From assembly GCA_004194705.1 (NCBI GenBank), contig SADC01000072.1, positions 62,001 through 126,000 on the forward strand: a stretch of 64,000 nucleotides of DNA, given 5' to 3'. Of the stretch, positions 1 through 12,019 are shown piece by piece. The position numbers were made by a program, and so were the translations under genes. The stretch's first letter is position 1; each line of letters starts with the position of its first letter. The notes under the pieces were generated by a model. That model did no database searches. It saw only the letters and a program-made list of their open reading frames with translations, and was not told the origin of the DNA. The stretch is from Ditylenchus dipsaci (lineage: Eukaryota; Nematoda; Chromadorea; Rhabditida; Anguinidae).

Positions 1-540
1 TTGCTGTTAATGAGGCACTAGTGCTTGGCGGCCCTACGGGCCGCTCTCGTCTCTGCTGGTGCTTTCGAAAGCAAAAAAAATTTAATTAAAATATTTTACT
101 TTGCAAACCTTTTATTCTTATTATTTCTAAGCACTAAAAATACGATTTTTGTGTCATTCAAAAAATTTCAATAGTTTAATCAAATCAGAAAAATACACAT
201 TTATTTGATGGAAACACATACACACACAAAAAAGTGTAGGTTTCTTCATCAGATAATCTCTTCATTTTCTTAAGCACATCATCCAAGTCTGCCGATACCA
301 ACGTTTCATAATGCTCTTTCAATCCACGCAGCCAACTCATAAGTGAACACCTGAAAATAAATTGCGTATCACGAATCGAAATATACACCAGATTTCAAAC
401 CACCTTGACATCACTCCGAAAGTCCCTTGTCAAGCTTTCGTAGACCACCACGACGGTTAAGCAGATTGATTCTTCAATCACTTTACTTGAGACAGCACAA
501 AGCAGAAGCGAGAGAGCTAAAACTAACACAATTCATAACC
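1..540. other. Non-coding flank; leftmost, most diverged part of satellite
   Basis: No convincing gene. A GC-rich palindrome-like stretch lies at about 28-45 (ggccc..gggcc). From about 380 onward the sequence carries decayed versions of the satellite core seen further right (gaccaccac followed by a gttaagcagatt-like stretch). Confidence 0.4.
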
Positions 541-2715
541 GAAGAAAAAGATTGAAACACTCAAACTAACGTATATGACCACCACGCGTGTTTAGCATCT
601 CGATTTTCGATCCCTTCATTTTAGACCTCCTCGAACCGAAACAGACTAAACGAAAACAATAATGATTAAAGCGTGAGAAAATATAACACTCGAGAAACAT
701 AGATGACCACTACTCGGGCTGAACAGCTCATATTTTCATTCGTCTCGCTTCAGACTTTATCACGTAACAAAGAGAGACTGAACAAAATATCTTATCATTA
801 AAGCATGAGAGAATTTTACATTCACAGCATCACACACATGACCACCACTCGAGTTGAACAGACTTCTTCGTGCATGTTAAACTTCATGAAAGCAATAAAG
901 ACTGAACTAAAATATTTTTTGATTCAAGCATAAGAGTTTCTCACACTCACAGCATCATAGATGATGACCGCTTAAGTTGAACAGCATGGTTGAACTGATT
1001 TATACCAAAACATAGAAGGATATAACAGTCACAGTACCTTGAAAGACCGCCTCTCGGGTTCAGCATCTTGATCAATCGACACCTCTTCTGAGACATCACG
1101 AAGAAGAATGATCTGAACTGATAAGTTTTATACTGACACATGGATGATATAACAGTCACAGTACTTTGAAGGATCACCGTTCGGGTTCAGCATCTTGATT
1201 AATCGACACCTCTTCTAAGACATCAGGAAGAAGAAAGAATCTGAACTGATAAATTTTATACTGAAACATAGAGAATATAACAGTCACAGTACCTTGAAAG
1301 ACCACCTCTCGGGTTCAGCATCTTGATCAATCGACACCTCTTCTGAGACATCACGAAGAAGAAGAATCACAGTACCTTGAAGGGCCACCTCTCGGGTTCA
1401 GCATCTTGATTAGTCGACACCTTTTCTGAGACATCACGAAGAAGAATGATCTGAACTGATAAGTTTTATACTGAAACATGGATGATGTAACAGTCACAGT
1501 ACCTTGAAGGACCACCTCTCGGGTTTAGCGTCTTGATTAATCGACACCTCTTCTAAGACATCAGGAAGAAGAAAGAATCTGAACTGATAAATTTATACTG
1601 AAACATAGAGGATATAACAGTCATAGTACCTTGAAAGACCACCACTCGGGTTCAGCATCTTTATCGATCGACACCTCTTTTGAGACATCACGAAGAAGAA
1701 AGAATCTGAACTGATGAAATTTATACTGAAACATAGAGGATATAACAGTTACAGTTACTCGAAGGACCACCACTCGGATTCAGCATCTTTATTGATCGAC
1801 ACCTCTTCTGAGACATCACGAAGAAAAGTGAATCTGAACTGATGAATTTTATACTGAAACATAGAGGATATAACAGTTACAGTTACTCGAAGGACCACCA
1901 CTCGGGTTCAGCATCTTTATTAATCGACACCTCTGTGAGACATCACGAAGAAGAATAAATCTGAACTGATGAAATTTATACTGAAACATAGAGGATATAA
2001 CAGTCACAGTACCTTAAAAGACCACCACTCGAGTTCAGCATCTTTATTGATCGACACCTCTTCTGAGACGTCACGAAGAAGAATGAATCTGAACTGATGA
2101 ATTTTATACTGAAACATAGAGGATTTAACAGTCACAGTACCTTGAAAGACCACCACTCGGGTTCAGCATCTTTATCGATCGACACCTCTTTTGAGACATC
2201 ACGAAGAAGAAAGAATCTGAACTGATGAAATTTATACTGAAACATAGAGGATATAATAGTTACAGTTACTCGAAGGACCATCTCTCGGGTTCAGCATCTT
2301 GATTGATCGACACCTCTTCTAAGACATCAGGAAGAAGTAAGAATCTGAACTGATGAATTTTTTACTGAAACATAGAGGATATAACAGTTACAGTACCTTG
2401 AAGGACCACCTCTCGGGTTCAGCATCTTGATTAAGCAACACCTTTTCTGAGACATCACGAAAAGAATGAATCGCAACTGATGAAATTTATACTGAAACAT
2501 AGAAGGATGTAACAGTCACAGTAGCTTGAAGGACCATCACTCCAATTTAGGATCTTGATTTTTCGACAGTTATTCTGAGACATCACGAAGAAGAATGAAT
2601 CTGAACTGATAGCATTTTTACTGAAACATAGAAGGATGTAACGGTCACAGTACCTTGAAGGACCACCACTCGGGTTCAGCACCTTGTTTTATCGAGACTC
2701 CTTTCGAGACACCAG
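541..2715. repeat. Satellite array, unit about 120-130 bp
   Basis: About 14 good copies, plus about four more diverged ones at the left, of a unit with the conserved core gaccaccactcgggttcag followed by catctt. The rest of the unit reads roughly: short spacer, atcgacacctcttctgagac, atcacgaagaagaa, tctgaactgatga, tttatactgaaacatagag, gatataacagtcacagtacc. Core positions include about 1057, 1170, 1305, 1390, 1510, 1640, 1765, 1895, 2025, 2155, 2283, 2410, 2535 and 2658. One unit, near 1312-1397, is shortened to about 85 bp. Copies are more alike in the middle and right and more diverged at the left. Short minus-strand ORFs here are frame shadows of the repeat. Confidence 0.9.
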
Positions 2716-3289
2716 GACGAAGAGTTAAACTAAACAAAATAATATAACTGAAGAATCAGAGAGTCAACCACTGACTTTTAAGAACCAAAAGATAATGAGA
2801 CTCTCGAAAACTGAGTCTCTGAAGAATGTCTTTCTGTTTCATTTCAAGACCAACTTTCAAACGACAATTTTGAGACATTTTTCAAATCGTGCGCACAGAA
2901 CACGGACCGACAACTCTCTTTTAGTATATAGGACTAGTCTTCGGGCCCCGCATCCGCGGGGCCCCGGGGCATTTAATTTCTTTTTCTTCTTCCCTCCTCT
3001 TCACTTCTACACTACTCCTCCAACTTCTTGAATTGTAGAGCCCTGATGATTGTGACGATTTAGATTGGAATGACCTAACTATTATTGGAAGTTAATTAGT
3101 GAGGTCTTGAACTGTAAGAGTTGTGTATGATCAACTATTGGATTGCAGAGGGTTGTAGGCCTGTGGATGATAGGAAATAGGTCGATGGATTAGATGATGG
3201 AGAAGTGAAGGCAAATGATTCAATGATCAATTGAAAAAATTAAGAAGGCCGTTAGATGTCAGATGGTTGAGGCATGATTGAATGAATGA
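2716..3289. other. Intergenic, no gene seen
   Basis: Contains a GC-rich inverted stretch at about 2943-2970 (gggccccgc...gcggggcccc) and otherwise unremarkable AT-rich sequence. Confidence 0.4.
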
Positions 3290-3725
3290 AAACAATCAAG
3301 CCATTTAAAATCGATTCAATTGGATAAATTGACTAATCCAGCCAGTTGAATCAATTCAAATGAATAGACTGACCAATACAGCCAGTTGAATCAATTCAAA
3401 TAGATGAAATTGCCAATCCAGACCGTTGAATCGTTTCAAATGAATGAATTGACTAATCCAGCCAGTCCCCTCGATTTAAATGGATAAGTTGACCAATGAA
3501 GCCAGTTGAATCTATTCAAATGGATGAATTGACCAATCCAGCCAGTTGAACCGATTCAAATGAATAGACTGACCAATCAAGCCAGTCGAATCGATTTAAA
3601 TGGTTGGATTGACCAACCAAGCCAGTTGAATCGATTCAAATGGTTGGATTGACCAATCAATCCATTTAAATCGATTCAAATGGATAAATTGACCGATCCA
3701 GCCAGTTGACTCAATTCAAATGGAG
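3290..3725. repeat. 40-bp tandem repeat array
   Basis: About ten tandem copies of a 40-bp unit. It reads approximately gccagttgaatcaattcaaa and then tggatgaattgaccaatcca. Copies differ by a few substitutions each, and the array ends abruptly at both sides. Confidence 0.9.
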
Positions 3726-4511
3726 GGATCATATTTAAAAGATTCAATCACGATGCATTGGAAAAATTTTGAATCGATTTGAAAAAGTTGAAAAAATTCG
3801 AGAAAAAAGTCAAAAATAATTTGAAATGTCTCGAAATTTTTTGAAATGTAGGCTTGATGCCTGCCCTTTCGGCTCCAAGCCACTGACCATGGAGCTCGGA
3901 GAGGAGAGAGCAGACACGACCGCCCACCGCCCCACAAAACCTAAGAATGAATGAAATGACTCAAAGTTTTGCTTATATAGCCTGAATGACTAAAAAAATA
4001 ATTTTGGGTCTCGAACAGAAAAGAACGTTTAAAACGAATGTGCACAGACAGACACACACACACACACACAAAGCTCCTTTAGTACTTACGGATGTAAAAA
4101 TTGTACTAATTATATATTCTTTTTCCCGCAATTTTTAACATAATTAACAGAATATGCAATATTTAAATTTGAAAAGTTATATATATATTTCTTCTCAGAC
4201 TAGCGGCATATCTTTTTCCAAAATGTGATTAGCCTTTTGTTTCTACATTTTTCTTTTTTTTGCTTTGTGGTTTTATGCCCTGCTTTCAATGGGATGTCGA
4301 TGTTGATGTCGATTTGGCATTCATGGAAAAATGCCAAATCTGATCTAGATGATTAATACCTGAAGATCTAGGACATCCACAAATACATGACACTTCTGTC
4401 CCGACAATTTCTGTCTTAACCGTTACTGTCCCGACACTTTTGTCCGATTTCCGAATTTTGTGATAACAAAAAAATTTTTCAAAATTCAAAGAATTTCATT
4501 CGGAGGGGAAG
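3726..4511. other. Intergenic with a CA microsatellite
   Basis: No gene seen. A (CA)n tract of about ten units lies at 4049-4070. At 4291-4317 there is a short run of the gatgtcgatg motif that recurs as a repeat family at 27.9, 45.8 and 49.2 kb. Confidence 0.5.
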
Positions 4512-4745
4512 GAAATGAAAGGAGCCACTCCTATGGCAGAGCGTTAGAAAACTGAATGTTTGTATTTTTAGGCTGTCTACCATGTTTTTCAACATGTGTC
4601 GTGGCAAAAATAGACTCTATATGCATTTCATGATCAAGAGTGCTTCTCGCAATCATATCTAAGGGAAGTGAGTGTGCGCATTTTTAACTCTTGAGCCCCT
4701 CCGCCCTCGAAGGGGGCGCAGGGGGCTTGGTACTTGGAGTTTAGG
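4512..4745 (+). repeat. Dispersed repeat, second copy at 21.36-21.59 kb
   Basis: Matches 21360-21590 in the same orientation with perhaps 70-75 percent identity by eye. Shared segments include accatgtttttcaac, agact.tatatgcatttt, a g-c rich gcccc.ctgcgccc tract and cttggtacttggag / cttgggacttggag. Its function is unknown. Confidence 0.6.
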
Positions 4746-4789
4746 TCCCATTTTAGGTCACAAAAATGGGTTCTAGGTCCCAATTTTTC

Positions 4790-5290
4790 TGACTTATTGA
4801 ATCTGCGCTATTCCGACGAGATCTTTTTACTTTGTTGGAAAGAGGAGGTAATGAGAATTTGTTTGACACCAAACATGTTACTGTTTGACAAAAAGTTTCA
4901 TGTTTCACCGACCTGTTTAAATTGCACAGTTTTCAGCCGAAATGTCGAATATCTCTCGATTAAACATTCATTTAAACAACATTCGACAGTGGCAACAACA
5001 TGTAGCAACAAACTATTATTCGACATTTACGTGCTCCTGCTCCACACTTTTGCCTTGACCATCTATGCATCTGAGGAGTGGTTTTTCGTACAAATTCATG
5101 GCACAATCAACAATCTTCCACGGCAGTTCATCGAAAGAAGAAAATCATGCAAATCTTTAGCGGGTCGGTGAACACGAAATTGTTTTTTTTAACAGAAAAT
5201 TAAATGTTTGTTGTCAAACAAATTCTCATTGCCTCCTCATTTCAACAAAAAAAGAATCTATTTGCGATGACCAAATTCAGAAAGTCATGA
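4790..5290. mobile_element. Inverted-repeat (MITE-like) element
   Basis: The two ends are imperfect inverted copies of about 75 bp: gaggaggtaatgagaatttg on the left and caaattctcattgcctcctc on the right, flanked by further matching sequence. The 145-codon open frame at 4734-5171 lies inside it and resembles no protein I know, so I do not call it a gene. A half site of the motif accaccctgta, like mariner ends elsewhere in this window, lies at about 5320. Confidence 0.6.
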
Positions 5291-5299
5291 GCACAACAA

Positions 5300-7279
5300 A
5301 TAGTCGAAAAATTTAGGACCACCCTGTATTATTTGTCGCAACATATGTGCGAAATGTATCACTAAAAAGAAAACTATAAAGCAAGTCAAGAAAATTAGTT
5401 AATACTTTTACTTTTTTGTTCTAAAATTTTTAAATATCTTATCTACAAAAAGATAACTTGCTATATATCAGAATAGCATGGTTATCTGACATTATCACTT
5501 TGAAAAAAAATTGTTCAATTTTTGCCTCTTTGACTAAAAGAAAGAAGACGTAGCACATTTTCACATCAAGGTAGTACTTTTTTGTCAGAGCGAGGAATTT
5601 TTACGTATCGCTCGAAAAGTTTTGGCATCTCTCTGACAAGTCGTTTGATAAAAGAAATACAGTCATTTTTTAATTCAGACATTTTCATGGTTAAAATTTT
5701 TGTAATTAATAATTATCTATATTTCTATTTTATTTCTGCACTTTGTCACAGTTCACGTTTATTAAGAGTGTTTTAAATCGTATTAAAAAGTTAAAACACT
5801 GTTACTTAAGCCATGCATCCTTCAATGCCCAAGGACCCGCGATTATACAGGAAAGCAATTCCATTGAAAGGTAGACATAAATTTAATATTTCAAACATTT
5901 TTTTACAATGTAAACTAGTGCCACAAAATTTTTGACTATTCACACTAACGATAAAAAAAACTATCATGGATATAAAATAGTGGCATATAAATAGTAGCAA
6001 AAAAAGCTACAATCAAACCTTGTTTTACTCACCCTCTTTAGACAGACCTTTGGGCCCCATTGAATCTAAGGGGACTTTAAATAAAGGTTTGATTTTTTAT
6101 TTTCAGTCAAACCCAACCAAAATAAGCCTAGAGAGGGGCCCGTTAAATAGAAGACTTATTAATCGAGGATTGACAGCATAGCACAAATAAAAGATCTAAA
6201 AGATATTATAATTGTAATTATTACCCTAAGCTTTTAGATATTTGCCCAAGCTCACTCGGATTGGCCCAACAGAGCACTTCTTTCAACGGAACACCTTTCT
6301 TTGACCAATTTAAATGTTTACCTAACAGCGGAGTAGTTACAGCCACTAGTGCAGTAAGTCATTTTCGGCGCTACTGGAATTTAACCCTTCCAAAAACGCT
6401 ATTGCAATATGCCCCACCCAATAATTTAGGCTCAGGCCCGTAGGCTTAGGTTCAGGCTCAGGGCTTATCCATTACTAACAATGACTTTTGTGCAATTTTT
6501 TTTAGAAATGGTGGTTTTAGGTACCTTCTAAAGAAATTATTGAGGATGGTATATTCCAGTAGCTTTTTTGGGAAGAGTATATTCCAGTAGCGTCTGATTT
6601 TCTTATATTATTCGCTCAATCTCTTCAAAAATTATCGAAGAAGTTACCGTATTTCTTCTAATAAGGCTGCCAGCAGCCTCATTTTACGGAGCCCCGAAAA
6701 TCGCGAAAATTTAAGATCGATCTTGAGATTTTTGGGTTAAAATTAAAAAATCCAAAAAACTGAATCGGTAAAGCTGTTGTGAGTTAAGAAAACTCAATTG
6801 ACAGTTTTGGAAAGTATTGAACCTGTGATGAGATATAGGTGCTCAAAGTCAAGGATGGGGACCTATTAGAAAAAATCCGGTAGATAAAACTAGTTTGAGA
6901 TTTTTATTTATAAGCTTAGCTACGGTTAATCCTCGGGGATATCGGTGACTCAACCATAAAACAGTGATTCACTTATTTTGTCTTCAGACCACTTTAATTT
7001 TAAAAAAATTAAATCAAAAATCCAACAAATATTATTTTATTTTATAAATAAATAATAAAGTTTAAAATAATGCTTTCTTCAATGCAATTTTTCGCCAAAA
7101 TTTTTAAAATTGAGAAATTGGAACATAAAAATAGTGATAAATTATTGCTGCTAATTTTAATTTTCTGTAGAAAACACTAATTGGCGCCAATTAGTGTTTC
7201 AATATTCCTATCCCTAATCCACGGCAAAAAAAAGTTTTTTGAAAATAGTTCTAGTCAAGAATTTGGATGTCTAATTTAG
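5300..7279. other. Intergenic, one MITE remnant
   Basis: At about 6009-6175 is a degraded element whose ends resemble the pogo/Tigger-like MITEs below (caatcaaacct ... cgaggattgac). Otherwise AT-rich sequence with no supported gene. 5' exons of the coiled-coil gene that starts at 7280 may be hidden here; I could not identify them. Confidence 0.4.
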
Positions 7280-10200
7280 GTATCTTATCCAGAAAAGAAG
7301 GACCAAAACGCTGAGAATTTTTACAACCAAAATGCATCACTAGAGAAGGCGACTTATCCAGAAAACAAAGACAAGACCATTGAGCAACTTAATAGAAAGA
7401 ATGCATCACTAGAAAAGGTGATAAAAGACTGGAAAAGTGTCAACAAGAATGGCGAGAAAAGTTTCAACAGAAGGATCAAGCCCACCGGTCTGAGGTTCAA
7501 GTGCTCAAAAGTAAGTTGGAGGCAAGAGGGCAGGAGGCTATTCAACTATCTCAACTGCAAGCACAGTTACCCGCCATGAAAAGGGACTATCGCAAAGAGA
7601 TCGACCGTCTTAGGGCCTTGAATGCCAACCAGCTTAGCCAGTTTGAAACCGACAATCAAGTCCTTCAAAACCAACTCCAAGCAGTACAAAAAGAATTGGA
7701 AAATCACCAAAAAGAGTTAGCTGATCTAAAACTCCAAGGAAATACTGCTTGTGAAGCAGAAGAGACAATCAGAAAGTTGCAGCATGAATTAGGAGTATTG
7801 AAAGGCTCTGAAATAACTTGCGATGTTCTACAAAACAAGCTTGATAGCAAAGAAAAAATCTTAAAAACCTCCATGGATCGGATTGAACTGTTGGAGGAGC
7901 AACTTAAAGAGGCTAGCAATCAACTAGCTTTACACGCTCAAGAGTTAATTAATTGTAATGTGAAGTGTTTGAAGGCTGAACAAGAAGCTGAGAACTGGAA
8001 GCTACAGCATAGAAAAGCGAAGGAAGAAGAAGAAGTCAAGGTAGCCCTGATTAAAGAAATTAAAAAACTGCATAATGTAATTCGTATGGGACTTTTTTAT
8101 AGTTTTTTTTGTCACCACTTAAGTACCACTATATGGGTATGGGTAGTACAGTCGAACCTCCATATAACGAACCCCAAGGGAACAGCTGAAACCGTTCGTT
8201 ATGTAGAGGGTTCGTTATAAAGAGGTTCGTTAAAAGTGGTTTTGTTTACAGATCTTATAGATCTTATTGTAGATCTTATCCTATTAGTCAGCGTTTAGCC
8301 GTTCGTTTTGTAGAGGTACTCCTTATATAGAGCTTCATTATGTAGAGGTTTGACTGAACTGCCTAAGTAATAGCACTTGGGTATCCGGTTTCCGGCCGGA
8401 TTCCGGTTTTTCCCAAAATCCGATCCGGTCTCCGGCCGGTACCCATAAGCATCAACACTAGTCAAGGGGATGGAGGTTGATCGGGCTCAAGCTTTTAGAG
8501 GCAAAAGCTTTCGTTGAGCAGGTTTTCACCTAGCCTTTTTTTTTCACGTCGTTATTATGCGAGGAAACAGGTTTTTAAGATTGAGAAAGAATTTTTCTGG
8601 AAACAAATTTCCTGGCAAAAATTTGACTTTTTGCCTTAGAAGGCCAAGGAAAACCGCCTTAAAAAACTGGAGCTGAGAAAAAGGAGAGCTTCTCTATGCA
8701 TTTTTGATCAACAGTCTTGCTTCATGTCGAAGGTAAGGCTGTGCGCTCATCTAAATTTTTACAAAATATGCTTACCCAATCCTAAAAATATGTTTACTCG
8801 CGTAAAAACGACGTGGGGTGCTCAAAAAGTGGTCAAACACACTTTTGCGAGGAGGCGATACCATGTACTTTAGTTACTTGTCGTGCGTCCTTATACTTGC
8901 CTTTTCATTCTTCTGCTCAATTTTCGAGACTAGTTTTGAGCCTCCCTCTTAGATTCAGTAATTATATTATCTCCTTGATTTGATTTTTTTTCTCAATTCA
9001 AAACGTTTTTTCTTAATCTTAATGCACTTACCTATTTACATTAAGAAGTCTAAGCCAAGTACTACTGATTCCTACACCAACACTGATGTTTTCGATCTTA
9101 CTCCCGCACACTTACAGCACTGTGTACGTTAACTTGGTATTAATAATCCGAAAAAAAAAATTTCCCTTGCAGATAGATCAAACTATTGAGCTGCACAAAG
9201 AGCTCAAAAAGGTTTGTGAAGAAACCAAACAAGGCAATGCATTGCTTGTAAAAGGTTGGTATTTCAATAAAATATAACAATTTTTTAAATTTTGGTTGTC
9301 TTTTTTTTAATCTCGTACCATCAATGACCGCGGAATCCAGAAATTTTAAAAATGAAGAAAAGATTAGCAAAAAGGACTTTTTTGGGTCAAAAAATTAAGT
9401 CACTAAAAAGCTAACAATGATTTAAAGGGGCATGCCCAGGGTTCGACAAATGTGCCCTTTCCGGGCACAATGTGCCTTTTTTTTGATTTTCACAGTTGAA
9501 AAAAATATGTGCCCTACAAAGGGCACAATGTGCCCTTTTTAGGGAACATATTTTTGGCGCAAAATTTATGTGCCCTTTTTAGGGCACAATGTGCCCTTTC
9601 TAGGGCACATATTTTTTCGAAAATACGATGTGCCCTAAAATGTGCCCTTAGGGCACATTTGTCGAACCCTGGGCATGCCGAAGAAAAGACTGGGATCAGA
9701 ATTTTTTTCTTTCTTAATCAAGTATTACATGCGTTTTAACCCAGACTTTTTAAGTTTTCTGCCTAGTTTTAAAAATTAGTGTAGGGACATCAATATTAGA
9801 TTTGACGCCAAACAAGTGAAAAATGAAAGAATTCGAAAAAAATTGCTGGTATCTTCTCTCTTTTGTTCCTTTTTTCAGCCCTCGGTTTCAGCCCCCCGCC
9901 TTAACTATTTGAAACGCACGAGCGTGCCCCTTTAAGTTCACTTCTGTAGTCTATAAAAACTGGCCATTTGCAGAGCGTCAAGACATGAAACAGCAAGAAG
10001 ATGGGTGGAATAATGAAACAGAGAATCTAAAGCAGCTGTGTCATACCACCAAGGGTCACTTAGAGAAGTGCATGGCCGACTTAAGGTCGACTGAAGATAG
10101 GCTACTGGAGGAGAGTCAGCAGCACGCAAAATTACAAGTCAAATACAAGCAGCTAGAAAAGACAACACTTCAACAATCATTTCCTTCTGTAATTCACAGT

Positions 10201-11555
10201 TCTGTGTTGCCGCCATCTATGGAAACACGTAAACGACCTTTCGTCTCTAAGCCATTAAGTAGAAGGGCCAAGAAGAGAAGACGGTTGGAAGCTGCTTCAC
10301 CACGTGCAACTTTGTCCTCAGCTCTCAATTACCTACCCTCGTCTTCAGGCGCAACCATAGACGATTCTATCACCATCTCGGATGATGAGCAAGAAATGCC
10401 TGAAGCTGCAAACCGATGCTCTCGATTCGCAGCTATTCTCAATAGCGTTACAAAAGCTCACACACTTCAACAAGGTAGTCATTTGTGAACTTGATGAACT
10501 ATAGCAAATTGTACTTGTAATGTTTTAGCTACTCCAACCCCATTCAAATTTGTTTTGGATACCTCTATGTTTGCCTCTCAAGAAAATAGAAGTATGCTTT
10601 TTGTTGTGCAAAAATAGAACTTTATCACGAAATTTCAGCTGAGGTCAGACTTCCTGAGACCACGCCGAATTTTTCCTTCAAAAGACCACCCAATGGTAAG
10701 TTAATATTAAAGGGTTGTCAAATGTACAGGCGGTTATCATCCTGCATTTTTTATCTGTTTGATAAAATCAGAGCAATGATCACATTAATCCCATGGTTTT
10801 GTTTTTAAGAGCAGTCTTCTTCGACCATCCATCAGCCACATAGCTTGGAAAATTTGGCAGACATCAGTGAATCAGCGAGCCAAGAAATCCTTCTCTCATC
10901 GTCTGAAGAAGCTGCAGCACAGAATCAGTCATCCCTTAGTGAATCAAAAATTTCTGAATCACAACCTTGTGCATTTTTGGATACACATCATTCTTCTGAA
11001 CAAGAGGCGCAAATCATCGATGAGGCTACTTCAGAAAATGATCAGCTGATGAGCTTGGCTATCGAAGCAGAATTTAGCATGTTAGACAGCCAAACTAAGT
11101 CTGCTAAAGAACGTGTAGCTCGTAGACCAACAGGAGATCCTGAAAGAATACAAACTAAAGGTAAATCCGCTCCACAGCATTATTCGATTTTTGAGAATCA
11201 AGAAAACAATTATCAAGAAAGTCCGATAACCCGAACAGAAAATCTTGAAGAAGGAGACCAACACGTGATTTGGTAAACGCTATTAAACAAATTTTATCAA
11301 ACCCTCAAAGATTTTTGAAATTTCAGTCAGACCGCCAGTACCAAGTCTCATTCAAGGAACTCGCGCAAAACGCTTAGAGATTTCGTAATTTATCTACAAA
11401 AGTTTGATAAATCTATGCCAGCCCACAATGCCATAATTCCCTTCTGCGACCTCTACAATGTGCCTGAGCAAGATCGCCCTCAGTTGTTCACCCAGTTGAT
11501 ACCTATAGCTCTTGACTTTAGGTCCAAAGAAAATAGAGTAAATAATTCTAAATAG
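7280..11555 (+). CDS. Coiled-coil, probably nuclear protein (novel; 5' end not found)
   Basis: Seven exons fit GT-AG rules with consistent phases: 7280-8076, 9173-9254, 9974-10474, 10529-10591, 10639-10695, 10810-11272, 11327-11555 (stop TAG). They give about 730 residues. The first about 350 residues are a heptad-like coiled coil (many L, E, K, Q). A 75-bp segment at 7286-7420 is tandemly duplicated. Exon 3 carries a basic nuclear localisation signal (RRAKKRRRLEAA, about 10262-10297) and an acidic SUMO-interaction-like motif (SITISDDEQE). The two small exons each carry a TP..F.F peptide (TPTPFKF, TPNFSF). The C-terminus is Ser/Glu rich, then a compact segment containing YNVPEQDRPQLF. Near 7420 the frame changes by one base. 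I recognise no family; a nuclear scaffold role is inference. Confidence 0.75.
8149..8356. mobile_element. Pogo/Tigger-like MITE in intron
   Basis: Ends are cagtcgaacctccatataac and the inverse ggtttgactg, with several internal ttcgttat blocks. The 5' flank is TA; the 3' flank is not a clean TA. It lies in the intron 8077-9172 of the coiled-coil gene. A short palindrome rich in ccggccgg follows at 8389-8450. Confidence 0.65.
9422..9935. mobile_element. TTAA-flanked MITE (AGGGGCATGCC ends)
   Basis: Begins ttaa-aggggcatgcc and ends cgagcgtgcccct-ttaa, so TTAA is duplicated at both sides as in piggyBac-type insertions. It fills much of the intron 9255-9973 of the coiled-coil gene. A second element (9437-9671) is inserted into its left end. 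Confidence 0.75.
9437..9671. mobile_element. hAT-type palindromic MITE nested in TTAA MITE
   Basis: A 235-bp element with inverted ends cagggttcgacaaatg / catttgtcgaaccctg, flanked on both sides by the 8-bp duplication ggcatgcc (9429-9436 and 9672-9679). The 8-bp duplication is typical of hAT transposition. The interior is a run of short repeats of the type gtgcccttttt / agggcacaat in both orientations. Confidence 0.85.
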
Positions 11556-12019
11556 AAATTATCATATTGTTAGAATAGACTTTTATAATATGATTCGAGT
11601 TGACTTATAAAAAAATTGCTTGTCGAAATAGCTTTGTAAGATGAACTTTTATAGATGTGGAAAATAAATGGCGAGCATTGACTTGCGTTTTTCGCAGATT
11701 CCATATACCGTATTTTCTCTAATAAAGCCACGCTCTCTATTAGAACCACACTCTCTAATAGAACCACTCCCCTAAAAATTTGATCCACGAAAAATGCTGT
11801 AGAAAAAATTGTTCAAAATTGCGGTTTTTACTAACGCCAAAGTGCGCTTTATATGAGCTCTTGTTCTTTTACTTCTCGTTTTCATTGCTTTGACACAGTC
11901 ACTTGATTTGTTCCTTCTTTTGCACCGCTAATTTTGCTTAGACTCCAGATTGGAATTCTCCGTCCGTTTTGCTGGAATTCTCCGTTCAAGGATAAGGTCC
12001 GTCAACTCTATGAGAACCA
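11556..12019. other. Intergenic, 3' flank of coiled-coil gene
   Basis: No gene seen. An 11-bp motif (ctctaataga) is repeated around 11735-11765; the same type of text recurs at 17600. Confidence 0.4.

Noticed and set aside
541..2715. Possible tandem spliced-leader RNA or 5S rRNA genes (unit size about 120 bp)
   Set aside because: The unit matches neither 5S rRNA nor any spliced leader I know, and shows no clear donor plus Sm-site arrangement.
3290..3725. CRISPR-like array
   Set aside because: Units are contiguous with no unique spacers, and the genome is animal; it is a plain tandem repeat.
4734..5171. 145-codon open frame on the + strand
   Set aside because: It lies inside an inverted-repeat element and shows no domain, codon or splice support.
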